From: an uncultured Ruminococcus sp.
GTDB taxonomy: Bacteria > Bacillota > Clostridia > Lachnospirales > Lachnospiraceae
Length of the DNA: 64,000 bases
Assembly (NCBI GenBank): GCA_900541505.1
Contig: UQKK01000012.1
Location: 1-64,000 of the forward strand
Direction: 5' to 3'
The notes beneath the pieces are model-generated. The model saw only the letters and a program-made list of their open reading frames with translations, made no database searches and was not told the DNA's origin. Each line of letters opens with the position of its first letter. Positions within the stretch are counted from its first letter, which is position 1. The position numbers and the translations under genes were made by a program. Shown here one piece after another: positions 24,720 to 34,284 of this stretch.

Positions 24720-26221
24720 GATAAATATTCCTCCATAAGTTTCTTCTTATCAATTTTTCCATTTGTATTCATCGGAAATTTCTCAACTATAATTACTTTT
24801 CTGGGTACCATGTAAGATGGAATCATTTTTCTTAATTCTTTTTTCAACTCTATCCCTTGTTTCATTTTAGATATATTTCTTTGTTCTTTCATCATTACAA
24901 TAGCAGCCAGATATGAAACTCTTTCTTCCTTGTATACTGGAAGCACAACACTACTACTTACATTATCAATTTTGTTAAGATTATTACTTATATCTGTAAG
25001 CTCAATTCGAAACCCGTTTAATTTAATCTGTGTATCCTTTCGAGCCACATAATACAATAACCCATTTTCCTCAAAAACTAAATCTCCTGTATAATACCCC
25101 CTTCTTCCTTTTTTGTCATCAAAGAAAACTTTATTTGTCTGCTCTTCATTCTTAAAATATCCTTTGCTAATGCTGTCACTTATAACAACAAGTTCCCCAC
25201 TTTCTCCTGCTTTTGCACTTTCTTCTCCATTGAGGATTCTATACTCTCCATCATTTATAATCTTTCCTATTGGTAAACTTTTAGTATCATTTAACATTTC
25301 CTGCGTAATTTCACAAGCACTTAAAAGCACTGTTCCTTCTGTAGGTCCATATCCATTTATAATCCTAATACCAGGAAATTTTTCTCGCATTGTTTTTACT
25401 AACTTCTTAGAAAGTATTTCCCCTGCTAGTATGACTAGCTCTAATTTATTTAACATATTACAATCAAACTTATCATCAAAAGAGCATATTTCTAAAAAAG
25501 TCGGAGTAGATACCCATGCTGCAATATTACTTTTTCCCAAATATTCAAATAATTCTTTCAGATTATCCATCATCTGTTTATCAATGGAAAAAAGAGTTTT
25601 CCCCATAGACAAATATATATATATCGCAATTACAGAAACATCAAAGGAGTAGGAAACTTGGTTTAACACAATCTGTTTATCTTCAGAAACTTCACACATA
25701 TGCCCAAACCAATTTACAAAATTCAAAATATTCTTTTTCGTAATCTGTACACCTTTAGGTTTGCCTGTACTCCCAGAAGTAAATAGAATATAGCAATTAT
25801 CGTCATCTTTCACATAGAGTTTTTTATCTACACTCACACTTTGTTTTTCTTCGAATATGGTTTCTAAAGACACCTTATTAACAGAAAATATATTGCTTTC
25901 TATGTTACTTTCAGCATAATTAAAAATCACTTCTGCTTCTGTTTCACAAATGATTTCTTTTACTCTTTTTTCTGGAAATGTGACATCTAACGGAACATAT
26001 GCTCGTCCCGTTTTCAAAGCCGCAACCATTGTAATCAAAATTTCAATGTCCTTGTTTCCATAAATTACAATCGGAGCTTTCGTTTTTAAATTCTCTTCTA
26101 TCCATACAGCTAAATGCTCCGATTTTCTCCACAATTCCATAAATGAAATTTGATTTTCTCTATGGCAAACTGCAATCTCATCACTGCCTTTTCTTTTTTC
26201 CAATTCATCTAATAACCACAT
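24716..26221 (-). CDS. dltA: DltA, D-alanine--D-alanyl carrier protein ligase
   Basis: This 501-residue adenylation enzyme has LFTSGSTGKPKGVQ (A3), INGYGPTEGTVLL (A5), YYTGDLVF (A7), LNGFRIELTDI (A8) and MNTNGKIDKKKL (A10). AGGAG is seven bases before the ATG. It is the first gene of the four-gene dlt order A-B-C-D and lies 68 bp after the GH25 gene, with which it may be co-transcribed since no terminator or clear promoter is seen between them. Confidence 0.95.
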   Translation of the reverse strand: MWLLDELEKRKGSDEIAVCHRENQISFMELWRKSEHLAVWIEENLKTKAPIVIYGNKDIEILITMVAALKTGRAYVPLDVTFPEKRVKEIICETEAEVIFNYAESNIESNIFSVNKVSLETIFEEKQSVSVDKKLYVKDDDNCYILFTSGSTGKPKGVQITKKNILNFVNWFGHMCEVSEDKQIVLNQVSYSFDVSVIAIYIYLSMGKTLFSIDKQMMDNLKELFEYLGKSNIAAWVSTPTFLEICSFDDKFDCNMLNKLELVILAGEILSKKLVKTMREKFPGIRIINGYGPTEGTVLLSACEITQEMLNDTKSLPIGKIINDGEYRILNGEESAKAGESGELVVISDSISKGYFKNEEQTNKVFFDDKKGRRGYYTGDLVFEENGLLYYVARKDTQIKLNGFRIELTDISNNLNKIDNVSSSVVLPVYKEERVSYLAAIVMMKEQRNISKMKQGIELKKELRKMIPSYMVPRKVIIVEKFPMNTNGKIDKKKLMEEYLS

Positions 26222-26289
26222 GTTTTTTCTCCTAAATCATAAGTTATTACATTTGATTCTATATTTCTCTGTTCAAATATCTGTAAATA

Positions 26290-28914
26290 CTAGTATCTGT
26301 AGTAACCCACATTCATATCAACATCACCATCAATCCCCTGCACACTTCCTCTGGAAGAATACTGCCATATTGTTACATTTCCCGGTCCAGTATACTGGTA
26401 TCCCAAATCAGGTGTATAGTCTCGGTACTGCGCTATCCAAACATCATCCTGGCTAAACTGCTGCATATCAATAATATTTTCCAACCAGTTTTTATTTGCA
26501 TAAATCATAAACTGGTATCCATTGCTTTCTATCACTTGTTTAAAAGCTTTTATTATGTTAGTCAGCTCCGCTTTTGATAGGTTTCCCGGACCTTGTGTCT
26601 CGTAATCCTCAACATCATATGCTACCGGGTACGAGATGCCATATCCACTCGCTTTAAGTGTATTTACAACCATCTGGGCCTCTTGTCTTGCTTCTTCTAC
26701 AGTCTCCGCGTACCCATAACGATAAACACCTACCGGAATATTATTTGTAGTAGCATTTGCGATATTGTTATAAAATTGTCCATCCACAGTTAAATTTCCC
26801 ATCGTTCCTGAAAGAATTCTGAGCATAGCAAAGTCTACATCTGATTGCTTAACACCTTCCCAATTTATATATCCTTGCCACGCTGAAACATCAATACCTT
26901 TATCAAATGTACCGTTTGAAACCACTGTTAAACTATAGGACAAACTCAATTCTGCATTTGATTTATCCCTTATATTCACATAATATGTATATGTTCCCGG
27001 CATTCTCGTTTTAAATGAATATGTATTAGAGCTACTATAATCTTGAACAACTTTATTATTACCTTCATAGCTTTCCATAAATTGATATTTATAATCCCCA
27101 TATCCATTTGTAACATTTGCCGTGAGAGTTATGCTGCGACTAGAATATACCGGGCTAGAGTTACTGCTTGTTATAGTTCCTGTCATTTGTTTTGAAGGAT
27201 GTCCCACAACCTGTATACGATATTTAACTGTCACCTCCTGATTCTCACTATCTTTTATTGTAACATAATAAATATGTTCTCCTATGGTTTCTGTTATAAA
27301 ATTATAAGTATTACTTTTGCCAAATTTTTGAACAACCTTTTTTATCCCTTGATATTCTTCCTCAAACTGGTATTGATACTCTCCATATCCCCCTTCTGCT
27401 CCTGCCGTCAAACAAGCGCTACGTTCAGCATAGACATAATCAGATACATTACTTATTAATGTCCCTGATAATTTATATGTAGGATGGGCTATCATTTCTA
27501 ATACGTATGATAATTCTATCTCTTTCCCCTTACTATCTTTAATAAGTACATAATATATGTGCTTGCCAATTCCTTTTGAAGTAAAAGTAAATGTATTTTT
27601 CTCGCTGAAGCCCTGGAGTACTTTTCTACTCGTGCCATCATAAAGCTCCTCAAATTGATACCTGTATCCGCCATTTCCGCTTAGAACATTTGCTGTCAAT
27701 ACAACATTTCTTTCAACATACATTGGACTTGTTTGATTACTCGTAAGAGTTGCTTTCAATTCCTGAGCCGGATACTCCCGGATTTCCATCGCATAGGACA
27801 GCCGCATCGTTTTTCCCTTTGTATCTCTCACATCCACATAATATGTGTGTATTCCTGTCCCTTTTATTCCTTCCACCAGATAACTGTTTTGGGTACTATA
27901 ATTCTTTAATATATTCGTCTTCCCGTTATACACTTCCGAAAACTGATATTCATATCCTCCGTTTCCACTGCTAATCTCTACTGTCAGCAAAGTACTACGA
28001 TTCTCGTATATTGGGCTTGTCTGGCTGCTCGTAAGTGTACCTTTCAATTCCTGTACCGGATACTCCCGGATTTCCATCGCATAGGACAGCCGCATCGTTT
28101 TTCCCTTTGTATCTCTCACATCCACATAATATGTGTGTATTCCTGTCCCTTTTATTCCTTCCACCAGATAACTGTTTTGGGTACTATAATTCTTTAATAT
28201 ATTCGTCTTCCCGTTATACACTTCCGAAAACTGATATTCATATCCTCCGTTTCCACTGCTAATCTCTACTGTCAGCAAAGTACTACGATTCTCGTATATA
28301 GGACTTGTCTGACTACTTATAACTTTTCCTTCCAATTCTACTACATTATTACTTTCCATTTGAATACTGTTATTTAGTTCTTCACTTCCGCCACTTCTTA
28401 TTTCAACATCATCGTTCGATATTTCTGTCTCCAAATTTTCGGTAATATTATTTTCTTCTGCAATATCCTGTGATTTCTCTTCCCCTACAATATTTAATTC
28501 AATTCTTTTCGTTCCAATAACAATCTCTTCCTTAAGAATGTCAATATTATAAACACTTATTCCATAATCTTGCTCACATATTTCTACCTGGCTATCTCCA
28601 CTAGATGAATTTAACTCTATCTTCTCACCATTATACTCTTTATAGAATTTATACTGGTAGCTATCATTATTATTAGATACTATTTGAAGAATAGCTACTG
28701 TATTCACCGATAAGTCAGCCGCTAAATTATCTGTAAAGTCACCGTTATCTACTTTACAGCTGTATAAAATATCATCATTCCCCAGTTCAGAATTTACCAT
28801 TAACCGTACCTCAAACTGAGGCTGCTCTTCAGCAAAACTGGTACTAAATATATTCATTATTATAATGGTAATAAGCAATACTGCACTAACAAACTTTTTT
28901 ATCCCTCTTTTCAT
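26290..28914 (-). CDS. Secreted GH25 muramidase with N-terminal 95-residue repeat modules
   Basis: A signal peptide (residues about 1-28, ending SFAEEQ) is followed by six tandem modules of about 95 residues with the core GGYEYQFSEVYNGKTN and GIHTYYVDVRDTKGK, the same family as in the transglutaminase-like protein at 18731-21949. Residues about 670-874 form a GH25 lysozyme domain: GIDVSAWQG at its start, the catalytic YDVED (Glu about 769) and IDGDVDMN near the end. It should cut the MurNAc-GlcNAc bond of peptidoglycan, as an autolysin or lytic factor. AAAGGGG precedes the ATG. No sortase motif is seen; the modules probably bind the envelope. Confidence 0.94.
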   Translation of the reverse strand: MKRGIKKFVSAVLLITIIIMNIFSTSFAEEQPQFEVRLMVNSELGNDDILYSCKVDNGDFTDNLAADLSVNTVAILQIVSNNNDSYQYKFYKEYNGEKIELNSSSGDSQVEICEQDYGISVYNIDILKEEIVIGTKRIELNIVGEEKSQDIAEENNITENLETEISNDDVEIRSGGSEELNNSIQMESNNVVELEGKVISSQTSPIYENRSTLLTVEISSGNGGYEYQFSEVYNGKTNILKNYSTQNSYLVEGIKGTGIHTYYVDVRDTKGKTMRLSYAMEIREYPVQELKGTLTSSQTSPIYENRSTLLTVEISSGNGGYEYQFSEVYNGKTNILKNYSTQNSYLVEGIKGTGIHTYYVDVRDTKGKTMRLSYAMEIREYPAQELKATLTSNQTSPMYVERNVVLTANVLSGNGGYRYQFEELYDGTSRKVLQGFSEKNTFTFTSKGIGKHIYYVLIKDSKGKEIELSYVLEMIAHPTYKLSGTLISNVSDYVYAERSACLTAGAEGGYGEYQYQFEEEYQGIKKVVQKFGKSNTYNFITETIGEHIYYVTIKDSENQEVTVKYRIQVVGHPSKQMTGTITSSNSSPVYSSRSITLTANVTNGYGDYKYQFMESYEGNNKVVQDYSSSNTYSFKTRMPGTYTYYVNIRDKSNAELSLSYSLTVVSNGTFDKGIDVSAWQGYINWEGVKQSDVDFAMLRILSGTMGNLTVDGQFYNNIANATTNNIPVGVYRYGYAETVEEARQEAQMVVNTLKASGYGISYPVAYDVEDYETQGPGNLSKAELTNIIKAFKQVIESNGYQFMIYANKNWLENIIDMQQFSQDDVWIAQYRDYTPDLGYQYTGPGNVTIWQYSSRGSVQGIDGDVDMNVGYYRY
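27750..28290. repeat. Two nearly identical 285-bp units in the GH25 gene
   Basis: The stretch from about 27,765 to 28,010 is repeated 285 bp further on (about 28,050 to 28,295) with almost no differences for over 200 bp. Each unit encodes one 95-residue module. The near identity points to recent duplication or gene conversion, as other modules in this gene are diverged. Confidence 0.92.
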
Positions 28915-28961
28915 TTAACCATCCCCTTTATTATTTATATTTGTCTCTTCTATTTAATAAG

Positions 28962-30062
28962 CTATTCTTTCACAAATGTTTTTATCATAAAACTTGAAAT
29001 TGGTTTTGTAAATAAATAATGTAAGAAAGTTGCCAACATCAAACATACAATAAAAGAAATCACAACTCTAAACACATTTCTGTCATTCTGTAAAAGTATA
29101 ATTATGTATTCGCTTATTTTCCAAGTAAAAAATTGTGCCAAAAAAAATTCATATGCAATACCGCTTAAATACTTCAAAGACACATGAATAATTGAAATAT
29201 TTTCAACCCAATCTAAGCGCAATATTCCACTCCCTATTACCATACAACATAACAATGGATAACGCAAGACTTGATAACTAGGCACATTCAAAATAACCAT
29301 ATCTTTATAAAGCAAAACCAAAAAAAGGAACAGCGGACTTAAAAATAAAAGTAACGCTGACCAATTTTCCCACTTTATTTTCTCTTTAAATAAGTCCTTT
29401 TTATAATTTAAAACAAGCCTAGCTAATAGTATACCTAATATAAATTCGCTTCCCCTGCAAAATAAATTTTCATACATACCCGATAGACTAAACCATTCAC
29501 TCAAGAATGGAATATAAGTCAAAAAAGCGCTTATTCCAACCAAAAGTATTATATTAATTTTTAAAGAGAAGCTTTTTATGAGTTCCTGCATATATGGATA
29601 GAAAAAGTAGCTTATTAATAGACATGATACAAACCAAGTGCCCCCATTATGGCTAATTGAAAACAACGAACTTACTGTCGATTGTAATCCTAATGCCTCT
29701 ATTGGTAACAATTTTACTATAATACCAAAATTTTCTTTCCCTATAAACAAGATATACAGTACTGCTACCAGATAATATGTCGGTAAAATCCCAGATACTC
29801 GTTTAATGTAATAATTTTTTACTATTTTTAAGTCAAATAAATTTTTAGAATAATAGTTATAATAAAGCACAAATCCTGACAAGATAAAAAATAGTGTCAT
29901 GGCTGTCGACCTTAAAAGAGTTAGTGGTGCAAAATACCAATAATTACATCCAAACTGATTTGCTGAATGACCGATAAAAACAATAGCCATCGCCATAATA
30001 CGTAGCAAATCCAAACCATATAACCTAACTCTTTGCTTCTTTTCTATTCCCATCCTATCCAC
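28962..30062 (-). CDS. Acyltransferase family 3 (OafA/YrhL-like) membrane protein
   Basis: The 366-residue protein has about ten membrane spans and the AT3 opening RLYGLDLLRIMAMAIVFIGHSANQFG, where the His of GHS is conserved. Family members O-acetylate or otherwise acylate sugars of surface polysaccharides. Being last in the capsule operon, it probably modifies the finished repeat unit. The 157 bp between it and the upstream polymerase-like gene contain no clear promoter. Confidence 0.88.
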   Translation of the reverse strand: MDRMGIEKKQRVRLYGLDLLRIMAMAIVFIGHSANQFGCNYWYFAPLTLLRSTAMTLFFILSGFVLYYNYYSKNLFDLKIVKNYYIKRVSGILPTYYLVAVLYILFIGKENFGIIVKLLPIEALGLQSTVSSLFSISHNGGTWFVSCLLISYFFYPYMQELIKSFSLKINIILLVGISAFLTYIPFLSEWFSLSGMYENLFCRGSEFILGILLARLVLNYKKDLFKEKIKWENWSALLLFLSPLFLFLVLLYKDMVILNVPSYQVLRYPLLCCMVIGSGILRLDWVENISIIHVSLKYLSGIAYEFFLAQFFTWKISEYIIILLQNDRNVFRVVISFIVCLMLATFLHYLFTKPISSFMIKTFVKE

Positions 30063-30219
30063 TCTTTCTTCTAAAGTATTTTTTACTTAGCCTTTTTGAT
30101 ATCCATTTAAATATCTATCTACATTTGAGTTCTGCTTTTAAAACTATTCCTTATGTCAATTTGAAAAGTTTTTGTTACTATTCTTCTCTTTTTCATATAC
30201 TCCACTTCACCTTGCCAAA

Positions 30220-31518
30220 TTAAAAATTAACTTCTTTCCTCCTAATTACATCATTTGTTTTCTTATGTTCGCCTTCTTCCATTCCCTCAAAAGCAATTAC
30301 CATTGCCCAGCTTAACCATAACCATTCTTTCGTAAAATTACTGCTTGAACTCATACACCCTATAATGTATATTATCATAAATAACAAGCAGCCCATTGAA
30401 AAAATACGAACTTTTTTTTGAGAGGCATATTTCATTTTTGAATATAAATGATATATTAATATAACATAAAAAATTACATATAAAATAAATATAAGAACCC
30501 CATAATTTGTTAAATTTTCCATCCACCAATTATGCATATTAGTAAATGTTCTGACAGGATATTGAGCATAGTTTGCCATCCAATATTCCGTATTTCCTGC
30601 GCCAATCCCTAAGCCTTTTGACATAAATAAAAAGACAACTCCATTCCTAAGTAAATTCCATCTCACAGAATCCGAACTCACCCTTGCATCTCCTAATACT
30701 CTATCTGGATTTAGAATGAAAGTCAGCAATTCTTTCCAAAAAGAATGGAACATTAATATTGAGCCCAATAAAATAACGATAGAAATACAACAAATTATCA
30801 ACATTCTATTTTTAAATTCAATTTTTAACAGTCCCAATACTGAAATCCCCAAAAGTAAGGCCAAAAGCGCCCCCCGGGAATCAGTTAATACCAAAAGCAC
30901 AAAACTCGAACATATAATTACGCCAACCACTAACTTCCCACATAGTGTTTTACATAATAGCAAAAGTACCACTAACATGCATATACTGAATAATAAAAAA
31001 AGCGCAAAATCATTTTGGTTAGTAAATGTCGTAATAGGATAATATGATTCCGAACTTCTCATAATTGCCTGTCGTTCTTCCAAAGCAAACAAATAATTAT
31101 GTGTAATCACTTCATACCATCCTAACAGATTCTGAAGCCCGATTATAACCGCAAAATTTTTTAATAAGAACACAAAATCTTCCATTTTCAGTTCTGCAAT
31201 TGTGAACATAAACGCACACACACAACCGATGCCTAAAAAGTAAATAGCATGTGACCACCCGGAAAAACTTTTTGCCCACACAATACTGATTATTCCATAT
31301 CCTAACCATACGAACATGAAAATAATTGAATACCAGTTCTGTCCTTCAAGTATAATTTCCAGTTTTTTTCTTCGAATTTTTCTTTCTATTATCCAAACAA
31401 AAGGCAGGCTGATAATACATAACCTTAATAGCGACATATAAAACAAACCGCAATTTACTTCGGGCAAAATTCCCGGAAAAAAAGCTAAATAAAAGATTAT
31501 ACAAATTATATATTTCAT
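30220..31518 (-). CDS. O-antigen ligase/polymerase-like membrane protein
   Basis: The 432-residue protein has about 12 spans. A long extracytoplasmic loop contains RVSSDSVRWNLLRNGV and a later NMHNWWMENL, the loop pattern of the O-antigen ligase/Wzy family (PF04932 type). It may polymerise the capsule repeat or ligate the chain. A second, different polymerase-like protein is encoded at 34285-35826, so their roles cannot be divided from sequence alone. It begins two bases after the CpsD-like gene. Confidence 0.85.
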   Translation of the reverse strand: MKYIICIIFYLAFFPGILPEVNCGLFYMSLLRLCIISLPFVWIIERKIRRKKLEIILEGQNWYSIIFMFVWLGYGIISIVWAKSFSGWSHAIYFLGIGCVCAFMFTIAELKMEDFVFLLKNFAVIIGLQNLLGWYEVITHNYLFALEERQAIMRSSESYYPITTFTNQNDFALFLLFSICMLVVLLLLCKTLCGKLVVGVIICSSFVLLVLTDSRGALLALLLGISVLGLLKIEFKNRMLIICCISIVILLGSILMFHSFWKELLTFILNPDRVLGDARVSSDSVRWNLLRNGVVFLFMSKGLGIGAGNTEYWMANYAQYPVRTFTNMHNWWMENLTNYGVLIFILYVIFYVILIYHLYSKMKYASQKKVRIFSMGCLLFMIIYIIGCMSSSSNFTKEWLWLSWAMVIAFEGMEEGEHKKTNDVIRRKEVNF

Positions 31519-31519
31519 A

Positions 31520-32107
31520 TTAACGATTCTTTCTTGGGAATATTTTTCTGCTCTTACTCGTCCTATTTAATATTGCATATACATTATCACATTTCAATTT
31601 TCTTAACTGTTTAATCGTATCATTCACCGCTGATACTTTATTCAAATTTGACTGCATAACAACAACCACCAAATCACTAAGCTGTGCATACTTCATCCAA
31701 ATAGAAGAAGTATCCGCCGCCTCCAGTTCTAGCAATATATAATCATAACTTTTCTTTAATTTTTCTAATTCCTCTTTTATTGTCTCATATGCTTTTTCTT
31801 TTCCATTCCACAATAAACCGTCCATATTTTTTATCGTACTTGGCAAAATCTCATCTTGTTTTGGAAATGACATCCAATCATTCTTAGAATTTTTGCTAAC
31901 ACAAACATAAAGTATCTTTTTCTTTTGTACAGATAAATATTCGGACAATGCTAATATTACAGAAGTTTTTCCTTCTCCCTGTTTCTGACTCAAAAAACTC
32001 AGTGTAGATTTGTCATACAACAATAGTTCTACATTTGCTAAAATCTTCTCTAACTCTTCTTTCTCCAAATTTTCTAATCCTGTTTGATTTACTTTTAGCA
32101 TATCCAT
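31520..32107 (-). CDS. CpsD-like P-loop protein, degenerate tyrosine-kinase homologue
   Basis: At 195 residues it sits next to a Wzz/CpsC-like protein, the place of a BY-kinase such as CpsD. The P-loop SQKQGEGKTS (residues 40-49) is kept. The Walker A' region reads ILYVCVSKNS with no Asp, Walker B reads DYILLELEAA instead of the usual IIDTPP, and there is no C-terminal Tyr cluster. It may bind nucleotide and partner the Wzz-like protein without being an active autokinase. This is read directly from the sequence; function is inferred. Confidence 0.8.
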   Translation of the reverse strand: MDMLKVNQTGLENLEKEELEKILANVELLLYDKSTLSFLSQKQGEGKTSVILALSEYLSVQKKKILYVCVSKNSKNDWMSFPKQDEILPSTIKNMDGLLWNGKEKAYETIKEELEKLKKSYDYILLELEAADTSSIWMKYAQLSDLVVVVMQSNLNKVSAVNDTIKQLRKLKCDNVYAILNRTSKSRKIFPRKNR

Positions 32108-32109
32108 AA

Positions 32110-32790
32110 CTATCTCCTCGTCTTATCCATCAAACTTCCCAACACTGGTATATCTAAATAATATTCTATATCCCTTTCTGTCTGCACTCTGTCTTCTAAA
32201 ATATAGCAAAGTAACAGAATAAAGAAAACTAACATACATAAAAGGATTCCTACAGCAATATAAGAAAGCATTTCGGTTCGCATACTTTCTCCTGCTGTTC
32301 CCACAACTGTACCTTTATCCAAAACATTTACTTTAACACCTGGAAATGTTTCTTGCATATAGAAACCCAGTTCGTCTAATAATACCTCCCTGACGTTTTC
32401 AATAAATTCCTGATTTACAGATGTCAATGTTATTTTTAATACTCTCGTTGCTGCTATTTGTTCAACTGATATAGAATTTTTTAATTCTGCAGTCGAACTT
32501 TCAAAACTTAATTTTTCTGACACTTTCTCTAAAAAAGCCTCTGAACTCACAATTTCCACACCATCATATACGATTTGAATTCTTGAAGCATTATCGTAAA
32601 GCTCCGTAGCGCTCTCGTTTTTTTCCTGTGAGAGTAATACCTTCGATGTCACTTCAAAGTGTGTTATTCCTTCAGATTTATTCAAGAAACTTATACAACT
32701 CCCCAACACGAAAACTAATAAGAAAATCCACCACTTTGCAATCAAAAATCTCAGGAATTCGCCTACTGAAAAATATTTCGGTTTGTTCAT
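32110..32790 (-). CDS. Wzz/CpsC-like chain-length regulator
   Basis: Two membrane spans (residues about 18-36 and 172-195) flank an extracytoplasmic domain, and the end reads ERDIEYYLDIPVLGSLMDKTRR, the cytoplasmic tail that contacts the cognate P-loop kinase in CpsC/CapA proteins. At 226 residues it has the Gram-positive size. It controls polymer length or attachment. Two bases separate it from the CpsD-like gene. Confidence 0.88.
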   Translation of the reverse strand: MNKPKYFSVGEFLRFLIAKWWIFLLVFVLGSCISFLNKSEGITHFEVTSKVLLSQEKNESATELYDNASRIQIVYDGVEIVSSEAFLEKVSEKLSFESSTAELKNSISVEQIAATRVLKITLTSVNQEFIENVREVLLDELGFYMQETFPGVKVNVLDKGTVVGTAGESMRTEMLSYIAVGILLCMLVFFILLLCYILEDRVQTERDIEYYLDIPVLGSLMDKTRR

Positions 32791-32844
32791 TTCTTCCTAT
32801 TTCCCTTCTATAATTAATATTATTTGGATCTATATTTTCCTTTA

Positions 32845-34275
32845 TCAGCCTTTTTTTAACACATCACACAAAAATTCTCTAATTGATTTTCTAAAAATCC
32901 ACAACACTATTGCTGCGTCTAAACACCATATCATAGATTTCAAAAATATATTTGTTTCTCTGAAAATAACACTTGTTAATATAAGCATAGCTAAACAGGG
33001 GATAATCTTTTTCATCTCATATTTACATGGATAAACTTTTTGTGCGTAATAATAAGTAAATATAAACATTAACAAATATCCTAAAAGCGAAGCTATCGTT
33101 GCCCCTTCTGATCTCATCTTCGGTATTAAAAGGTAATTCAATATAATATTAAAAACTGCTCCTGCTGTTACGGAATAAAAATAATATTTAGACTTCTTTT
33201 TAAATGCAATACCATATCCTACCAATGTATTCATTGCATATAAAAGCTGACCAAACATTAATCCCCCCAACAAAACATATGAAGACGAATAATCACCTGT
33301 AGTCATTAAAGAATTGATTTCCTTTCCGAATAAGGCGATTGTAGTGCATATCCCTCCTAATAAAACAAATACGATATTCAATAGTTTTGAATACATTTCT
33401 TTTGCATTTTCTTCTTTTTCATTTTGAAATGCAAATGTAGTATATGCAGTTGTTATACCGCTAATAATCGTTGATACCACCGTCATATATCGGGTTCCTA
33501 TTCCATATACTCCCACCTCTGCGTTTCCGCAAAAAAACAATATCATATACCTGTCAGACATCGTCAAAATCCAAGTTGCCACTGTAGTCGGCAAATAGGG
33601 TAATGCATATTTCAGCATTCGCTTCTTTAAATCTTTGTTATAAAATCTACGTCCTACAGAAATATGTGAAGTAATAATATACAATAACAACTGTATTATA
33701 TAAACCACACAAGTGCTTAATAATAATGACAGGTACCCCAAATGAAAAACTGTTAAAAACAACACATTAAAACATATCATTAAAAGGGAAGAAAGCACAT
33801 TAATAACCGCAAAAATCTGCATTCGATTCTGCATTCTCACCAATAAAGAAAATGGCAAATACCATAGATTTACCGATACTGATATCAGAGCTATTGTTAC
33901 AGCTAAAGAATACTCACTGCTTTGAAAAAGGATTTCTGAAATAGCATCACTTCCTGCAATCAGCACAATTGGTATAATGCTTTGTATTACTAAAAAAAAG
34001 AAGACTGTATTAAAAACATGTTCAAAATGTTCCTTACTATTCCCTTTTTCAAAATAAAAAGCACTGAATGCTGAATCAAATGCCATTACCAATAATGGGA
34101 AAAGAAAAGAAGTAAAGGCTGTAATCGTATCTGAAATTCCCAATTCGCTGGGACTTAAATACTTCGTATATAACGGGAGCAAGAAAAATTGAATACCTTT
34201 TAAAACAATATTGGAGGCTATTAATATACTGCTTCCCTTCACAAATTGTTTAATATTTTTTTTCCCTCGTTCCAT
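32845..34275 (-). CDS. Wzx-like polysaccharide flippase
   Basis: The 476-residue protein has about 12-14 spans and the opening FVKGSSILIASNIVLKGIQFFLLPLYTKYLSPSELG, typical of the MOP-superfamily Wzx flippases. It exports the lipid-linked repeat unit made by the right-hand capsule operon. It begins nine bases after the Wzy-like gene. Confidence 0.93.
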   Translation of the reverse strand: MERGKKNIKQFVKGSSILIASNIVLKGIQFFLLPLYTKYLSPSELGISDTITAFTSFLFPLLVMAFDSAFSAFYFEKGNSKEHFEHVFNTVFFFLVIQSIIPIVLIAGSDAISEILFQSSEYSLAVTIALISVSVNLWYLPFSLLVRMQNRMQIFAVINVLSSLLMICFNVLFLTVFHLGYLSLLLSTCVVYIIQLLLYIITSHISVGRRFYNKDLKKRMLKYALPYLPTTVATWILTMSDRYMILFFCGNAEVGVYGIGTRYMTVVSTIISGITTAYTTFAFQNEKEENAKEMYSKLLNIVFVLLGGICTTIALFGKEINSLMTTGDYSSSYVLLGGLMFGQLLYAMNTLVGYGIAFKKKSKYYFYSVTAGAVFNIILNYLLIPKMRSEGATIASLLGYLLMFIFTYYYAQKVYPCKYEMKKIIPCLAMLILTSVIFRETNIFLKSMIWCLDAAIVLWIFRKSIREFLCDVLKKG

Positions 34276-34284
34276 TCAAACACC

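Noticed and set aside
30119..30196. 25-residue Lys/Arg-rich minus-strand frame between the polymerase-like and acyltransferase genes
   Set aside because: GTGGAG precedes it at a very short distance, but it is too short and unsupported by any overlap or similarity.
30063..30219. TTGACA in the gap before the acyltransferase gene
   Set aside because: No -10 box at an acceptable spacing.
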